Assembly (NCBI GenBank): GCA_000434835.1
Contig: FR881462.1
Coordinates: 1 to 29,350, forward strand
Source of the DNA: Clostridium sp. CAG:594
GTDB taxonomy: Bacteria; Bacillota_I; Bacilli_A; RF39; UBA660
Length of the DNA: 29,350 nt
Reading direction: 5' to 3'
Of the stretch, positions 22,697-29,350 are shown piece after piece. Below the pieces are notes generated by a model. It did not search any database. It saw only the letters and a program-made list of their open reading frames with translations, and was not told the DNA's origin. The position numbers and the translations under genes are program-made. Numbering within the stretch: position 1 is the stretch's first letter; every line of letters begins with the position of its first letter.

Positions 22697-22727
22697 AAAA
22701 AACAGAAAAAGATTAATTTTCTGTTTT
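22697..22727 (-). terminator. Terminator overlapping the end of the XTP pyrophosphatase gene
   Basis: AAAACAGAAAA (22727-22717) pairs with TTTTCTGTTTT (22709-22699), then a T run. The stop codon of the gene (22715-22713) is in the loop. The remaining DNA to the S10 promoter (22613-22696) is AT-rich without other features. Confidence 0.75.
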
Positions 22728-23321
22728 AAATTTCATTAAATACCTATTTGCCATATCTAGAGCTTTTTTTCTTGGACTTAGTTTTAGTTTTTCTATAGTA
22801 GATATTTCAGCTAGTGTCTTTCCATTTGAAAGTTCAAATATTTCATCAAAGCCAAAGCCATTTTCACCCCTTGCAACATCACTTACTATTCCAGATAAAA
22901 CATATTCAAATGTCTCTTCAAAGTTTTTACCTTTTAAAGCTATAACCGTTGTATAATGACATTTTCTTTTTTCTTTCACCGTATTACCCACTTTTTTTAA
23001 TAATTCTAAATTCTTAATATGATCATCAGCATCTAGCCATCTAGCAGTATGTACACCTGGAAAGCCATTTAATATATCTATTGAAATTCCAGAGTCATCG
23101 GCAATGCAAATATACTTCTTGCCTATTTGTTCATATAAATCTCTTACTTTTTCTAGTGCATTATCTTTATAGGTATCGTTATTCTCGTTAACAGTTATTT
23201 TTTTGCCCAGTATATTCTCCATATCTTTTATTGATAATACATCATAATCTTTAAATATTTCTTTTATTTCACTTATTTTACCCTTATTACTGCTTGCAAC
23301 TACTATTGTTTCTTTTTTCAT
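22713..23321 (-). CDS. rdgB: XTP/dITP pyrophosphatase (RdgB/HAM1 family)
   Basis: Removes non-canonical purine nucleotides (XTP, dITP, ITP) by hydrolysis to the monophosphate; 202 aa. The substrate loop SSNKGKISEI is at 10-19, the catalytic ADDSGIS at 74-80 (D75, D76) followed by LNGFPGVHTARW (84-95), and GENGFGFDEIF at 152-162. The usual SHRxKA is SPRKKA (182-187), with His replaced by Pro. The start at 23321 has GGAG upstream at 8 nt; a frame to 23339 exists but lacks a site. It is monocistronic, with its own promoter (23355-23383) and terminator. Confidence 0.93.
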   Translation of the reverse strand: MKKETIVVASSNKGKISEIKEIFKDYDVLSIKDMENILGKKITVNENNDTYKDNALEKVRDLYEQIGKKYICIADDSGISIDILNGFPGVHTARWLDADDHIKNLELLKKVGNTVKEKRKCHYTTVIALKGKNFEETFEYVLSGIVSDVARGENGFGFDEIFELSNGKTLAEISTIEKLKLSPRKKALDMANRYLMKFKTEN

Positions 23322-23354
23322 TTTGCACTCTCCAATCAATTATTAATTACTAAC

Positions 23355-23383
23355 ACTATAACCCATTCTTATATTACTTGCAA
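23355..23383 (-). promoter_or_regulatory. Promoter of the rdgB gene
   Basis: Minus strand -35 TTGCAA (23383-23378), 17-nt spacer, -10 TATAGT (23360-23355), a good sigma-A match about 34 bp before the start. Confidence 0.65.
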
Positions 23384-23417
23384 GTACTATAGCATTTATT
23401 TCGAAAATGTATTTAAA

Positions 23418-23441
23418 GAAAAAAACTAGCTTTCGCTAGTC
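23418..23441 (-). terminator. Terminator overlapping the end of the Bax inhibitor-1 gene
   Basis: ACTAGC-GAAA-GCTAGT (23440-23425), a perfect 6-bp stem with a GNRA loop, is followed by seven T. The TAG stop (23438-23436) is part of the stem. Confidence 0.85.
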
Positions 23442-24107
23442 ATTTCTTTTTCCAAATAAGCTTAATAAATTTAGGAATATATTAACAAAGTCTAAATACA
23501 AGTCAAGAGCACCATATATAGCTATTTTAGAAAGTTCTTTCTCATCTGATGCATAATAGTTATACATTGCTTTTAAATTATTCATATCCCACGCTGTAAG
23601 ACCTAAAAATACTAATATAGAAACAATGCATAAGAATAAGTCTAATCCAGAGCTTTTAACAAATATGTTTATAATTGACATTATAATTATTGCAATAAGT
23701 GCAAATATAAGTATCTTTCCAAATGATGATAAATCATTTTTTGTTGTGTATCCATATATTGCTAATAACGCAAACATAAGTGCTGCTGATAAAAACACCA
23801 TTCCAACACTTTCTATTTTGTATACTATAAATATAGAAGAAAGTGTAAGTCCACTTATTAATGAATAAACTAAAAATAATATTTTAGCAACTAATGGTGA
23901 GACTTTCTTTCTAAGCGCACTAAATACAAGTACAACAACAAATTCAAGGAGTAATATAAAGCCAAAGCTTCCATAAACGAACTTCATCATAGCCATATTG
24001 TGTGCCGTAAAATATGCTGCACCACCTGAGACTAGTAATCCAATAAACATCCACATGTATACTTTTGAAAAGAATTTAGACATTCCATTTCCACTATCTA
24101 TAACCAT
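23436..24107 (-). CDS. Bax inhibitor-1 (BI-1/YccA) family membrane protein
   Basis: An integral membrane protein of 223 aa with about seven helices. Bacterial members form pH-sensitive calcium leak channels or modulate membrane proteases. The N-terminus FFSKVYMWMFIGLLVSGGAA, the central LVYSLISGLTLSSIF (about 93-107), LTAWDMNNLKAMYNYY (about 169-184) and the C-terminal ALDLYLDFVNIFLNLLSLFG (about 200-219) follow the family, including the aspartates of the ion gate region. GGAGG is 6 nt before the ATG, and an extended -10 promoter lies upstream. The cellular role here is not known. Confidence 0.92.
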   Translation of the reverse strand: MVIDSGNGMSKFFSKVYMWMFIGLLVSGGAAYFTAHNMAMMKFVYGSFGFILLLEFVVVLVFSALRKKVSPLVAKILFLVYSLISGLTLSSIFIVYKIESVGMVFLSAALMFALLAIYGYTTKNDLSSFGKILIFALIAIIIMSIINIFVKSSGLDLFLCIVSILVFLGLTAWDMNNLKAMYNYYASDEKELSKIAIYGALDLYLDFVNIFLNLLSLFGKRND

Positions 24108-24128
24108 AAAATACCTCCATATATTTAT

Positions 24129-24137
24129 AGTATATCA
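24129..24137 (-). promoter_or_regulatory. Extended -10 promoter of the Bax inhibitor-1 gene
   Basis: Minus strand TGA-TATACT (24137-24129), 21 bp upstream of the start codon; no good -35. Confidence 0.5.
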
Positions 24138-24154
24138 TCTATTTATTAAAAAAT

Positions 24155-24197
24155 TATTAAAAAACAAAAAAGTTACTAAGATTCACTTTTTTGTTTT
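24155..24197 (-). terminator. Terminator overlapping the end of spo0A
   Basis: AAAACAAAAAAGT (24197-24185) pairs perfectly over 13 bp with ACTTTTTTGTTTT (24173-24161), followed by T. The stop codon (24178-24176) is in the 11-nt loop. Confidence 0.8.
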
Positions 24198-24982
24198 GAT
24201 GTACTAAATTCCAATCTTAATTTATCAGATACAGTAACTATAAATTCACTATTAGTTGGTTTTGCTCTATCATAATCTACGCTATGACCAAATATTTCTT
24301 CCATTAAGTCTATATCTCCTCTATTCCAACTAACTTCAATAGCATGTCTTATTGCTCTTTCAACACGTGATACTGTAGTATCGTATTTATTAGCAATCTC
24401 AGGATATAACTCTTTTGTTATAGCACCTACTATATCTGGTTTTTCATACATTAAAATTACACCTTCTCTTATGTACTGGTATCCTTTTATATGTGATGGA
24501 ACACCTAATCCGTGCAATAGTTTTGTTACAGATATTTCTAGATTATTATGATATACGTTTACTTTCGATGCCTTATCTAACTTAAAACTTACTGCATCAA
24601 GTATTTTATTTTCTAAATCAAACATGTCAAATGGTTTTAAAATAAAATGTTTTGGATTAAACTTAGATACTCTTGCAATTGTTTCATCCGCATTAAACGA
24701 TGTTCCAACTATTACAGGTTTATCTATTTTCTTTTTCTTTAACTGTTCTAATACATATATTCCATCTTTTTTAGGCATTATTAAATCTAATAATAAAACA
24801 TCAAAATTATCCTTGTTTTCCTCTATTACCTTTATAGCATCAAGTCCGTTATACGCATGATTAACTATTTTTATTTTTTCATGATCTTTAAAATACTCCT
24901 CTAACATTCCTATTAAACTTTCATTATCATCTACTGCTAAAACTCTTACTATTTTATTGCTTTTATTAATTTCTTTTTTCAT
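24176..24982 (-). CDS. spo0A: Sporulation response regulator Spo0A
   Basis: The master regulator of entry into sporulation, activated by phosphorylation; 268 aa, full length. The receiver domain (about 11-130) has the acidic pocket D18, D19, phospho-acceptor D66, T94 and K116. The DNA-binding domain (about 150-268) has the diagnostic sequence SVTKLLHGLGVPSHIKGYQY, then ITKELYPEIANKYDTTVSRV, the recognition helix RVERAIRHAIEVSWNRG and AKPTNSEF, which is the Spo0A signature and not that of other regulators. A short Lys/Ser tail follows. AAGGAAG precedes the ATG. Upstream lie a TATAAT (25021-25016) and three 0A-box-like sites, suggesting autoregulation. No phosphorelay gene is in the window. Confidence 0.96.
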   Translation of the reverse strand: MKKEINKSNKIVRVLAVDDNESLIGMLEEYFKDHEKIKIVNHAYNGLDAIKVIEENKDNFDVLLLDLIMPKKDGIYVLEQLKKKKIDKPVIVGTSFNADETIARVSKFNPKHFILKPFDMFDLENKILDAVSFKLDKASKVNVYHNNLEISVTKLLHGLGVPSHIKGYQYIREGVILMYEKPDIVGAITKELYPEIANKYDTTVSRVERAIRHAIEVSWNRGDIDLMEEIFGHSVDYDRAKPTNSEFIVTVSDKLRLEFSTSKQKSES

Positions 24983-25015
24983 AATTTTACTCTTCCTTTC
25001 TCATTTGCTAAATCA

Positions 25016-25059
25016 ATTATATTACACTCTTTTCGATTAATTTATCGAATGGTGTCGAA
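25016..25059 (-). promoter_or_regulatory. spo0A promoter region with a 0A-box cluster
   Basis: A perfect -10 TATAAT lies on the minus strand at 25021-25016. Around the expected -35, the plus strand reads TTTCGAT (25031-25037), TATCGAA (25043-25049) and TGTCGAA (25053-25059). The last is an exact 0A box (TGNCGAA), the middle has one mismatch and the first two. The second and third are 10 nt apart, one helical turn. The -35 itself (TAAATT) is poor, as expected for an activator-dependent promoter. Confidence 0.6.
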
Positions 25060-25100
25060 TAAAAAAAGAATGTATAAACTACATCCTTAAATATTAATTT

Positions 25101-25598
25101 TTAATTATCTTTTTGTAATTCCGTATTCTTAAAATGCCCATTATTTAAACTTTTTGAAGAACCTTTTTCTCTTCCAGCATCTTTAAATGCATCATTTATC
25201 ATTTCCTCTAACGATAAAGATTTATCATTTGCTTTAGCTTCCGCCTTTGAAATAGATATTATACCATTATCGTGCTGCATGTTATCCCATATATCTTTTT
25301 TATTAGGCATAGGATTTTTTAATAATGTGTCTTTTTTAGGTGATAAGTATTCGTCAAATACCTTATCAATTTCTGCTTTAACAAAAGTATCTGCATCTTT
25401 AGTTACATCATCAATTATTTTTACAAGTTCGCTTCTTTTAATAAAAGGTGATACTATTTTTTTGACACTTAAACTAAGTCTAATATCAAAAAGTGTATTA
25501 ATAGTATTTTCTATTTCTAGAATTCTTTTTTGGTGAGGATTTTCATGCTCTACTAAGTTTAAAGCATTAGCGTCTTTTCTTAATAAGTTATCTTGCAT
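25101..25598 (-). CDS. Hypothetical protein next to spo0A
   Basis: Not recognised. It is a 165-aa, highly charged, apparently cytoplasmic and mostly helical protein with no signal peptide, membrane helix or cysteine. The N-terminal part has ENPHQKRILEIENTINTLFD (about 20-39), KIVSPFIKRSELVKIIDDVT and AEIDKVFDEYLSPKK. The C-terminal part looks less ordered, with KAEAKANDKSLSLEEMINDA and a Lys/Ser/Asn tail. The start at 25598 is chosen because AAGGGG stands 8 nt upstream; the frame continues to 25649 without a site. TATAAT lies at 25629-25624 on the minus strand, but its -35 is weak. No terminator lies between it and spo0A, so some spo0A transcripts may come from here. Confidence 0.7.
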   Translation of the reverse strand: MQDNLLRKDANALNLVEHENPHQKRILEIENTINTLFDIRLSLSVKKIVSPFIKRSELVKIIDDVTKDADTFVKAEIDKVFDEYLSPKKDTLLKNPMPNKKDIWDNMQHDNGIISISKAEAKANDKSLSLEEMINDAFKDAGREKGSSKSLNNGHFKNTELQKDN

Positions 25599-25649
25599 TA
25601 AATCATCCCCTTTTACTATTACAATTATAATGTACCACAATATTACCAC

Positions 25650-25682
25650 ATAAGAAAAGGATAAAATGTCAAATTTTATCCT
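25650..25682 (-). terminator. Terminator after tpiA
   Basis: AGGATAAAAT (25682-25673) pairs perfectly with ATTTTATCCT (25667-25658) around a 5-nt loop, followed by TTTTCTTAT. It lies 8 nt after the tpiA stop. Confidence 0.85.
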
Positions 25683-25690
25683 AGTTTACA

Positions 25691-26398
25691 CTATTTTATA
25701 CACTTTATTATGCTATTTAGCTCATCATATGAAGCAGACGAAGAACCAAGTAAGTATCCATCTATATTATCACTTAATATAGATTTGATATTTGAAGGTG
25801 TAATACTTCCTCCATAAATAAGTTTATAATTAGTTATGTTATTTTCTTCCAATATCTTTCTTATGTATTTAAAAGTATCTTCTATTTCTTCTTTCTTTAG
25901 TGCAATATCTCCTCCTATTGCCCAGGCAGGTTCGTATGCTACTACTATTTCATCGGCAGAATCTAACTTTATGCCACTAACCGCAGAAGTTAACTCTTTT
26001 TTTAATACTTCACTAATTCTCATTAAGTCTCTATCTATTTTTGTTTCACCAATACATATAACTGGAGTCATCATATTTCTTAAGATTGCTTTAACTTTAA
26101 GATTAATATCCTTATTAGAATCATAACATCTTCTTTCAGAGTGTCCTGCCAAACAATAACTTACGCCTCTTAATTTTAAATCATAAGGTGAAACAGATCC
26201 AGTATACGCTCCTCTTTCTTCATAATGACAGTCTTGAGCTCCTAAGTTATATCCACTAAAAACATCCATATTTAAAAAGTTAGGGCAAACAACTAAGTCC
26301 ACGTTTGATAAATCAATATCATCCATTTGTCCCTTTAATATTTTAGCCTCATCATAACTTAAAAACATTTTTTGATTACATATTACTAATTTTTTCAT
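25691..26398 (-). CDS. tpiA: Triosephosphate isomerase
   Basis: Interconverts dihydroxyacetone phosphate and glyceraldehyde 3-phosphate; 235 aa, slightly shorter than the usual ~250. The active-site residues are present: N8 and K10 in CNQK, H86 in AGHSERR and E156 in AYEPAWAIG. The phosphate-binding loops VAYEPAWAIGG and YGGSITPSN (about 205-213) are visible, with a C-terminal GYLLGSSSAS replacing the usual GxLVGxASL. Its ATG overlaps the glycosyltransferase stop (ATGA). It is normally next to pgk; here two lipid genes lie between. The family call is secure. Confidence 0.93.
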   Translation of the reverse strand: MKKLVICNQKMFLSYDEAKILKGQMDDIDLSNVDLVVCPNFLNMDVFSGYNLGAQDCHYEERGAYTGSVSPYDLKLRGVSYCLAGHSERRCYDSNKDINLKVKAILRNMMTPVICIGETKIDRDLMRISEVLKKELTSAVSGIKLDSADEIVVAYEPAWAIGGDIALKKEEIEDTFKYIRKILEENNITNYKLIYGGSITPSNIKSILSDNIDGYLLGSSSASYDELNSIIKCIK

Positions 26399-27627
26399 TT
26401 TTTACCACCACTTTTTGTAAATATTTTTTTTACATTATGAACAACTTTTTTTACTACGTTAGTATCTTTACTAATTACTTTATCATAAACTTTAAGAACG
26501 TTTTTAGCATAGTTATAAGGACTATACTTATCTGCCGTAAGTCTTGCATTAAAAGATATTTCGTCCCTTAACTTCTTATTTTTGTATACTTCATATATCA
26601 TATCAACATAACTTTTTTCATCATCAAAGAATAATCCATCTTTTTTATCAGTTATCATAAGTTCAAATGATTCATCTCTTATTGCAACAACTGGTTTTGA
26701 GGCTCCCATGGCTTCCATAACAGTAAGCCCTTGAGTTTCAGTTTTAGATGCCGTTACAAATAAATCACATAACGAGTAATATTTTGGTACATCAGTCCAT
26801 GGTGCTTTGCCAGTAAAAATTATCTTATTTTCTAATCCTTTTTTTCTAGTTAAATCAATTAGATCTTTAATATCCGGTCCATCTCCTACTATTATCATCT
26901 TAGCCTTAGGTATTCGATTTAAAACAGAATTAAAATTATTTATTAAAAAGTCTATGCTCTTTTCTTTAGCTATTCTTCCTACATATAGTACTATAAAGTC
27001 AGTTCTTTTAAGTCCTAAGTCTTTTTTTAAGTTTATAATTTCATTTTTATCTATGTTTTCCTTATAAAATCTTGTTGTATCAATACCAGATGGTATTACG
27101 TATACATCTCTTTTAACTTTGTATTTATCTTTAAATAATTCTTTTGTTTTTTCTGTCGGAACGATAAGTTCATCTATCGTTTTATCACATAAGAATAAAG
27201 TTAGATACTCAACTAATTTTTTAGATGCAGAATTAAAATAGCCTTTAGTAATATAGTATATATATTCTTCATACATCGTATGATACGTGTGGACGAGTGG
27301 TATGTTAAGTTGTTTAGAAATAAGCCTTGCAAAGGTTCCAATACTAAACTCAGTATGAGAATGTATTATATCTAATTTCCACTTTTTAATTATATTAAAA
27401 GCTTTTATTGGATAAATTCCTGTTTGTCTAAAGTTCATAAGTCCAATCGGAAAACTTGGTATTTTAAGTATACCATCTTCTTCTTTGTATGAAAATGACT
27501 CATCATTTACCGTTACCACGTAAACTTCATGACCTAATTTTTCTAGTCCCTGCTTTAACATTAAGACGCTAGTTGATACCCCATTAATAAATGGTGGATA
27601 TGTATCAGTAAATAATCCTATTCTCAT
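26395..27627 (-). CDS. GT4 glycosyltransferase, diacylglycerol glucosyltransferase-like
   Basis: A GT-B fold glycosyltransferase of family 4; 410 aa from 27627. The N-terminal acceptor domain opens MRIGLFTDTYPPFINGVSTS, with HSHTEFSIG (89-97) and VHTYHTMYEEY (112-122). The donor domain has VGRIAKEKS (216-224), GDGPD, and the EX7E motif from E297 to E305 (ETQGLTVMEA). The pattern is that of 1,2-diacylglycerol 3-glucosyltransferases of low-GC bacteria, which make membrane glycolipids; a mannosyl donor or other acceptor is possible. The start has AGGAGA 10 nt upstream and lies inside the 3' end of the upstream membrane-protein gene (23-nt overlap). A basic C-terminal tail (about 385-410) may bind membrane lipids. 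Confidence 0.88.
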   Translation of the reverse strand: MRIGLFTDTYPPFINGVSTSVLMLKQGLEKLGHEVYVVTVNDESFSYKEEDGILKIPSFPIGLMNFRQTGIYPIKAFNIIKKWKLDIIHSHTEFSIGTFARLISKQLNIPLVHTYHTMYEEYIYYITKGYFNSASKKLVEYLTLFLCDKTIDELIVPTEKTKELFKDKYKVKRDVYVIPSGIDTTRFYKENIDKNEIINLKKDLGLKRTDFIVLYVGRIAKEKSIDFLINNFNSVLNRIPKAKMIIVGDGPDIKDLIDLTRKKGLENKIIFTGKAPWTDVPKYYSLCDLFVTASKTETQGLTVMEAMGASKPVVAIRDESFELMITDKKDGLFFDDEKSYVDMIYEVYKNKKLRDEISFNARLTADKYSPYNYAKNVLKVYDKVISKDTNVVKKVVHNVKKIFTKSGGKK

Positions 27628-28630
27628 CTTTATCAACTCTCCTTTTAAATATAAGTGCAATAAATCCCGTAATCATTGCCATAAAATAAGTTATAAATCT
27701 CCATAAAAGCATTGCTCCTGCTAAAACAGCTCCGCCTGTAAATCCTTTAAAGAACTGCATAAAACTATACTCTATTCCTCCTGTTGCGCCTGGTATTGGT
27801 ATAAAGTTACTAATTAGCATAACAAATGATGTTGCAACAATAGAAGATATTGCATTAATGTTTTTTACCCCTAGAGCCTTAAATACAACAAATGGCACTA
27901 AGTATAACAACGTAAGATTTATTATGTTATAAATTATTCCTTTAATTAAGTTTTTTTTATTACCCTTAATTGATGTTCCTGTCTTATAAAAGTTTTTGAT
28001 ACTTTCTTTTATTTTTTCTTCAGTAGTTCCGAATTTTCTTACTACTTTAAATTTAAATATAAAGTGCACTATCTTATTTGCAATACTAATTCCTGCCTTT
28101 TTAGCAAGCACAACAAATAATAAAAGCGCCATTACAACTAAATTTATGAAGAATCCTAAAAATATAAATCCATTTAAATATACGTTATTAGAAAAAAGAT
28201 TTAACTTAAGGTTTAATAAAAGAGAGGCAACCCCAACCATAATAAGAGCGGATTGATATGCAATAAAATCTTTTATCATCGCATTTGTTGAATCAGATAT
28301 TCTTATTCCGTCTTTCTTTAGTAAGTATATTTGAAATGGTTGCCCACCCGATTGAAACGGAGTTATACCATTCAAAAATTGTCCTATTAATGTTAATTGA
28401 TATGCGTTTTTTAAAGTGTAACAACTATTATGTTCACATATGAATGTTTTAAGTGAGGCTGATTTAAAAAGTAGTGATGCTAAAAAAACTATTATAGCCA
28501 TTAAAAATATCCATATGTTAACACTTGATAGTTCTTTTATTATGCCGTTAAAATCATCTTTTAAGGTAAAATATAAAACTAATGCTAGCGCTATAAAAAG
28601 TATACCAATATTTAACTTTTTATTTTTCAT
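27605..28630 (-). CDS. YbhN / LPG-synthase transmembrane (UPF0104) family protein
   Basis: An integral membrane protein of 341 aa with about eight helices and no C-terminal synthase domain. The family signatures are NGITPFQSGGQPFQIYLLKK (about 87-106) and FIPIPGATGGIEYSFMQFF (about 275-293). Proteins of this family are associated with moving or modifying lipids (MprF flippase domain, AglD-like). It is translationally coupled with the GT4 gene downstream, which suggests transport or supply of a glycolipid. ATAGGAG precedes the ATG, and the gap to pgk is 8 nt. The exact function is unproven. Confidence 0.88.
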   Translation of the reverse strand: MKNKKLNIGILFIALALVLYFTLKDDFNGIIKELSSVNIWIFLMAIIVFLASLLFKSASLKTFICEHNSCYTLKNAYQLTLIGQFLNGITPFQSGGQPFQIYLLKKDGIRISDSTNAMIKDFIAYQSALIMVGVASLLLNLKLNLFSNNVYLNGFIFLGFFINLVVMALLLFVVLAKKAGISIANKIVHFIFKFKVVRKFGTTEEKIKESIKNFYKTGTSIKGNKKNLIKGIIYNIINLTLLYLVPFVVFKALGVKNINAISSIVATSFVMLISNFIPIPGATGGIEYSFMQFFKGFTGGAVLAGAMLLWRFITYFMAMITGFIALIFKRRVDKDENRIIY

Positions 28631-28638
28631 AAATACTC

Positions 28639-29350
28639 CTATTTATCTTGAATAACTTCTATAGCAGGTAATTTTTTTCCTTCTATAAATTCTAGTGAAG
28701 CTCCGCCACCTGTTGATATGTGAGCAAAAGAAGTTTTATAACCAAATCTTATCGCTGCTGCTGCAGAATCTCCACCACCTATAATGGTTGTTGCTCCACT
28801 TTCTTTTAAAATTTCACATAACTTTTTGGTACCATAAGAAAAGTTATTGAACTCTGAAACTCCTACTGGTCCATTCCAAAAAACAGTTTTACTTTTTCTT
28901 ATATATGAAGAAAATAATTCGGTGGAAGAAGGTCCAATATCTAATATCATATTACCATCTGATACGTTATTTAAATGATCATATTTAACATCTAAACCAT
29001 CTTTATAAGATGAAGAACCATATCCGTCTTTAGGAAGGATTATCTTATTAGGATACTTAAGTAATAATTCTTTAGCATGACTTAAGCTTTCTTCATCATA
29101 TATGGATGCTTTTAAGTCATAGCCTTTAGCCGTTAAAAACGTATTTGCTATTCCACCACCTAATAACATATAATCAGCTTTTTCTATTAATTTATCTATT
29201 ACTTTTATTTTGTCATTCATTTTTGCTCCACCTAAAATTACCGTATATGGTCTTGATGGATTGTTTAGCAGGCCACCTAACATATCAAGTTCCTTCTTTA
29301 TTAAAAAACCTATACCAGATGGCAAATTTTTAGCTATTCCTACGTTTGAT
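28639..29350 (-). CDS. pgk: Phosphoglycerate kinase, 3' part (5' end beyond the window)
   Basis: Transfers phosphate from 1,3-bisphosphoglycerate to ADP. Only about the C-terminal 236 residues are visible; the frame is open to the right edge and reads SNVGIAKNLPSGIGFL there. The TTG at 29325 is an internal leucine, not a start. Hallmarks: RPYTVILGGAKMNDKI, GGGIANTF, VFWNGPVGVSEF and the nucleotide-binding end IIGGGDSAAAAIRFG with HISTGGGASLEF and EGKKLPAIEVI. The next gene starts 8 nt later, so it is cotranscribed with the lipid genes and tpiA. gap may lie to the right. Confidence 0.96.
   Translation of the reverse strand, partial: SNVGIAKNLPSGIGFLIKKELDMLGGLLNNPSRPYTVILGGAKMNDKIKVIDKLIEKADYMLLGGGIANTFLTAKGYDLKASIYDEESLSHAKELLLKYPNKIILPKDGYGSSSYKDGLDVKYDHLNNVSDGNMILDIGPSSTELFSSYIRKSKTVFWNGPVGVSEFNNFSYGTKKLCEILKESGATTIIGGGDSAAAAIRFGYKTSFAHISTGGGASLEFIEGKKLPAIEVIQDK

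Noticed and set aside
29145..29333. A plus-strand frame near the right edge
   Set aside because: It is antisense to pgk and has no family match.

Overview
The window is AT-rich bacterial chromosome from a low-GC member of the Firmicutes (Bacilli, Erysipelotrichia or Mollicutes-related). The evidence is the complete S10-spc-alpha ribosomal order, Bacillus-type ecfA1-ecfA2-ecfT-truA genes after rplQ, a zinc-type S14, a Bacillus-like rRNA leader and a full-length Spo0A. TGA is used as a stop (for example at the end of the glycosyltransferase gene) and tryptophan is TGG, so this is the standard bacterial code and not the mycoplasma code. Every gene but one lies on the minus strand. The genus cannot be named from this sequence alone; an uncultured gut-type lineage is a guess.

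Layout from right to left, which is the direction of transcription. (1) 29350-25691: the 3' part of pgk, a multi-spanning YbhN/LPG-synthase-type membrane protein, a GT4 glycolipid-type glycosyltransferase and tpiA, tightly packed, with a terminator after tpiA. (2) 25598-24176: a small protein of unknown function, then spo0A. The spo0A upstream region carries an exact 0A box plus two degenerate copies. (3) 24107-22713: a Bax inhibitor-1 family membrane protein and an XTP/dITP pyrophosphatase, each with its own promoter and terminator. (4) 22612-9069: one long ribosomal superoperon starting from a strong extended -10 promoter and a structured S10-type leader. It runs rpsJ to rplQ and includes secY, adk, infA and rpoA. 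Two genes usual at this locus, rpmD (L30) and map, are absent. (5) 9055-7866: a short-chain dehydrogenase and an orphan type IV pilin-like protein with their own promoter and terminator, sitting between rplQ and the ECF genes. (6) 7878-4649: ecfA1-ecfA2-ecfT-truA. (7) 4645-1362: DUF378 (the only plus-strand gene), a YdcC/GerS-like lipoprotein, a membrane-anchored thioredoxin-fold-like protein and an S41 (CtpA/CtpB) protease. (8) 1136-1: a DUF402 nucleotide phosphatase, then a strong rRNA promoter with phased A-tracts, a leader with a boxA-like site, and the first ~305 nt of 16S rRNA running off the left edge.

Most of the window is core machinery: translation, transcription, protein export, ECF vitamin uptake, glycolysis and membrane lipid glycosylation. 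Three loci point to endospore formation: spo0A with 0A boxes, a YdcC-like lipoprotein with a sigma-E-like promoter, and a CtpB-like protease. No CRISPR array, insertion sequence, phage gene or tRNA was seen, and I did not find a wholly new multi-gene system. The most unusual items are regulatory or structural: the spo0A and lipoprotein promoters, the phased A-tracts at the rRNA promoter, terminator hairpins that contain stop codons, the orphan four-cysteine pilin, a hairpin in the slot where map is missing, and non-canonical active-site motifs in EcfA1, EcfA2, TruA and Adk.
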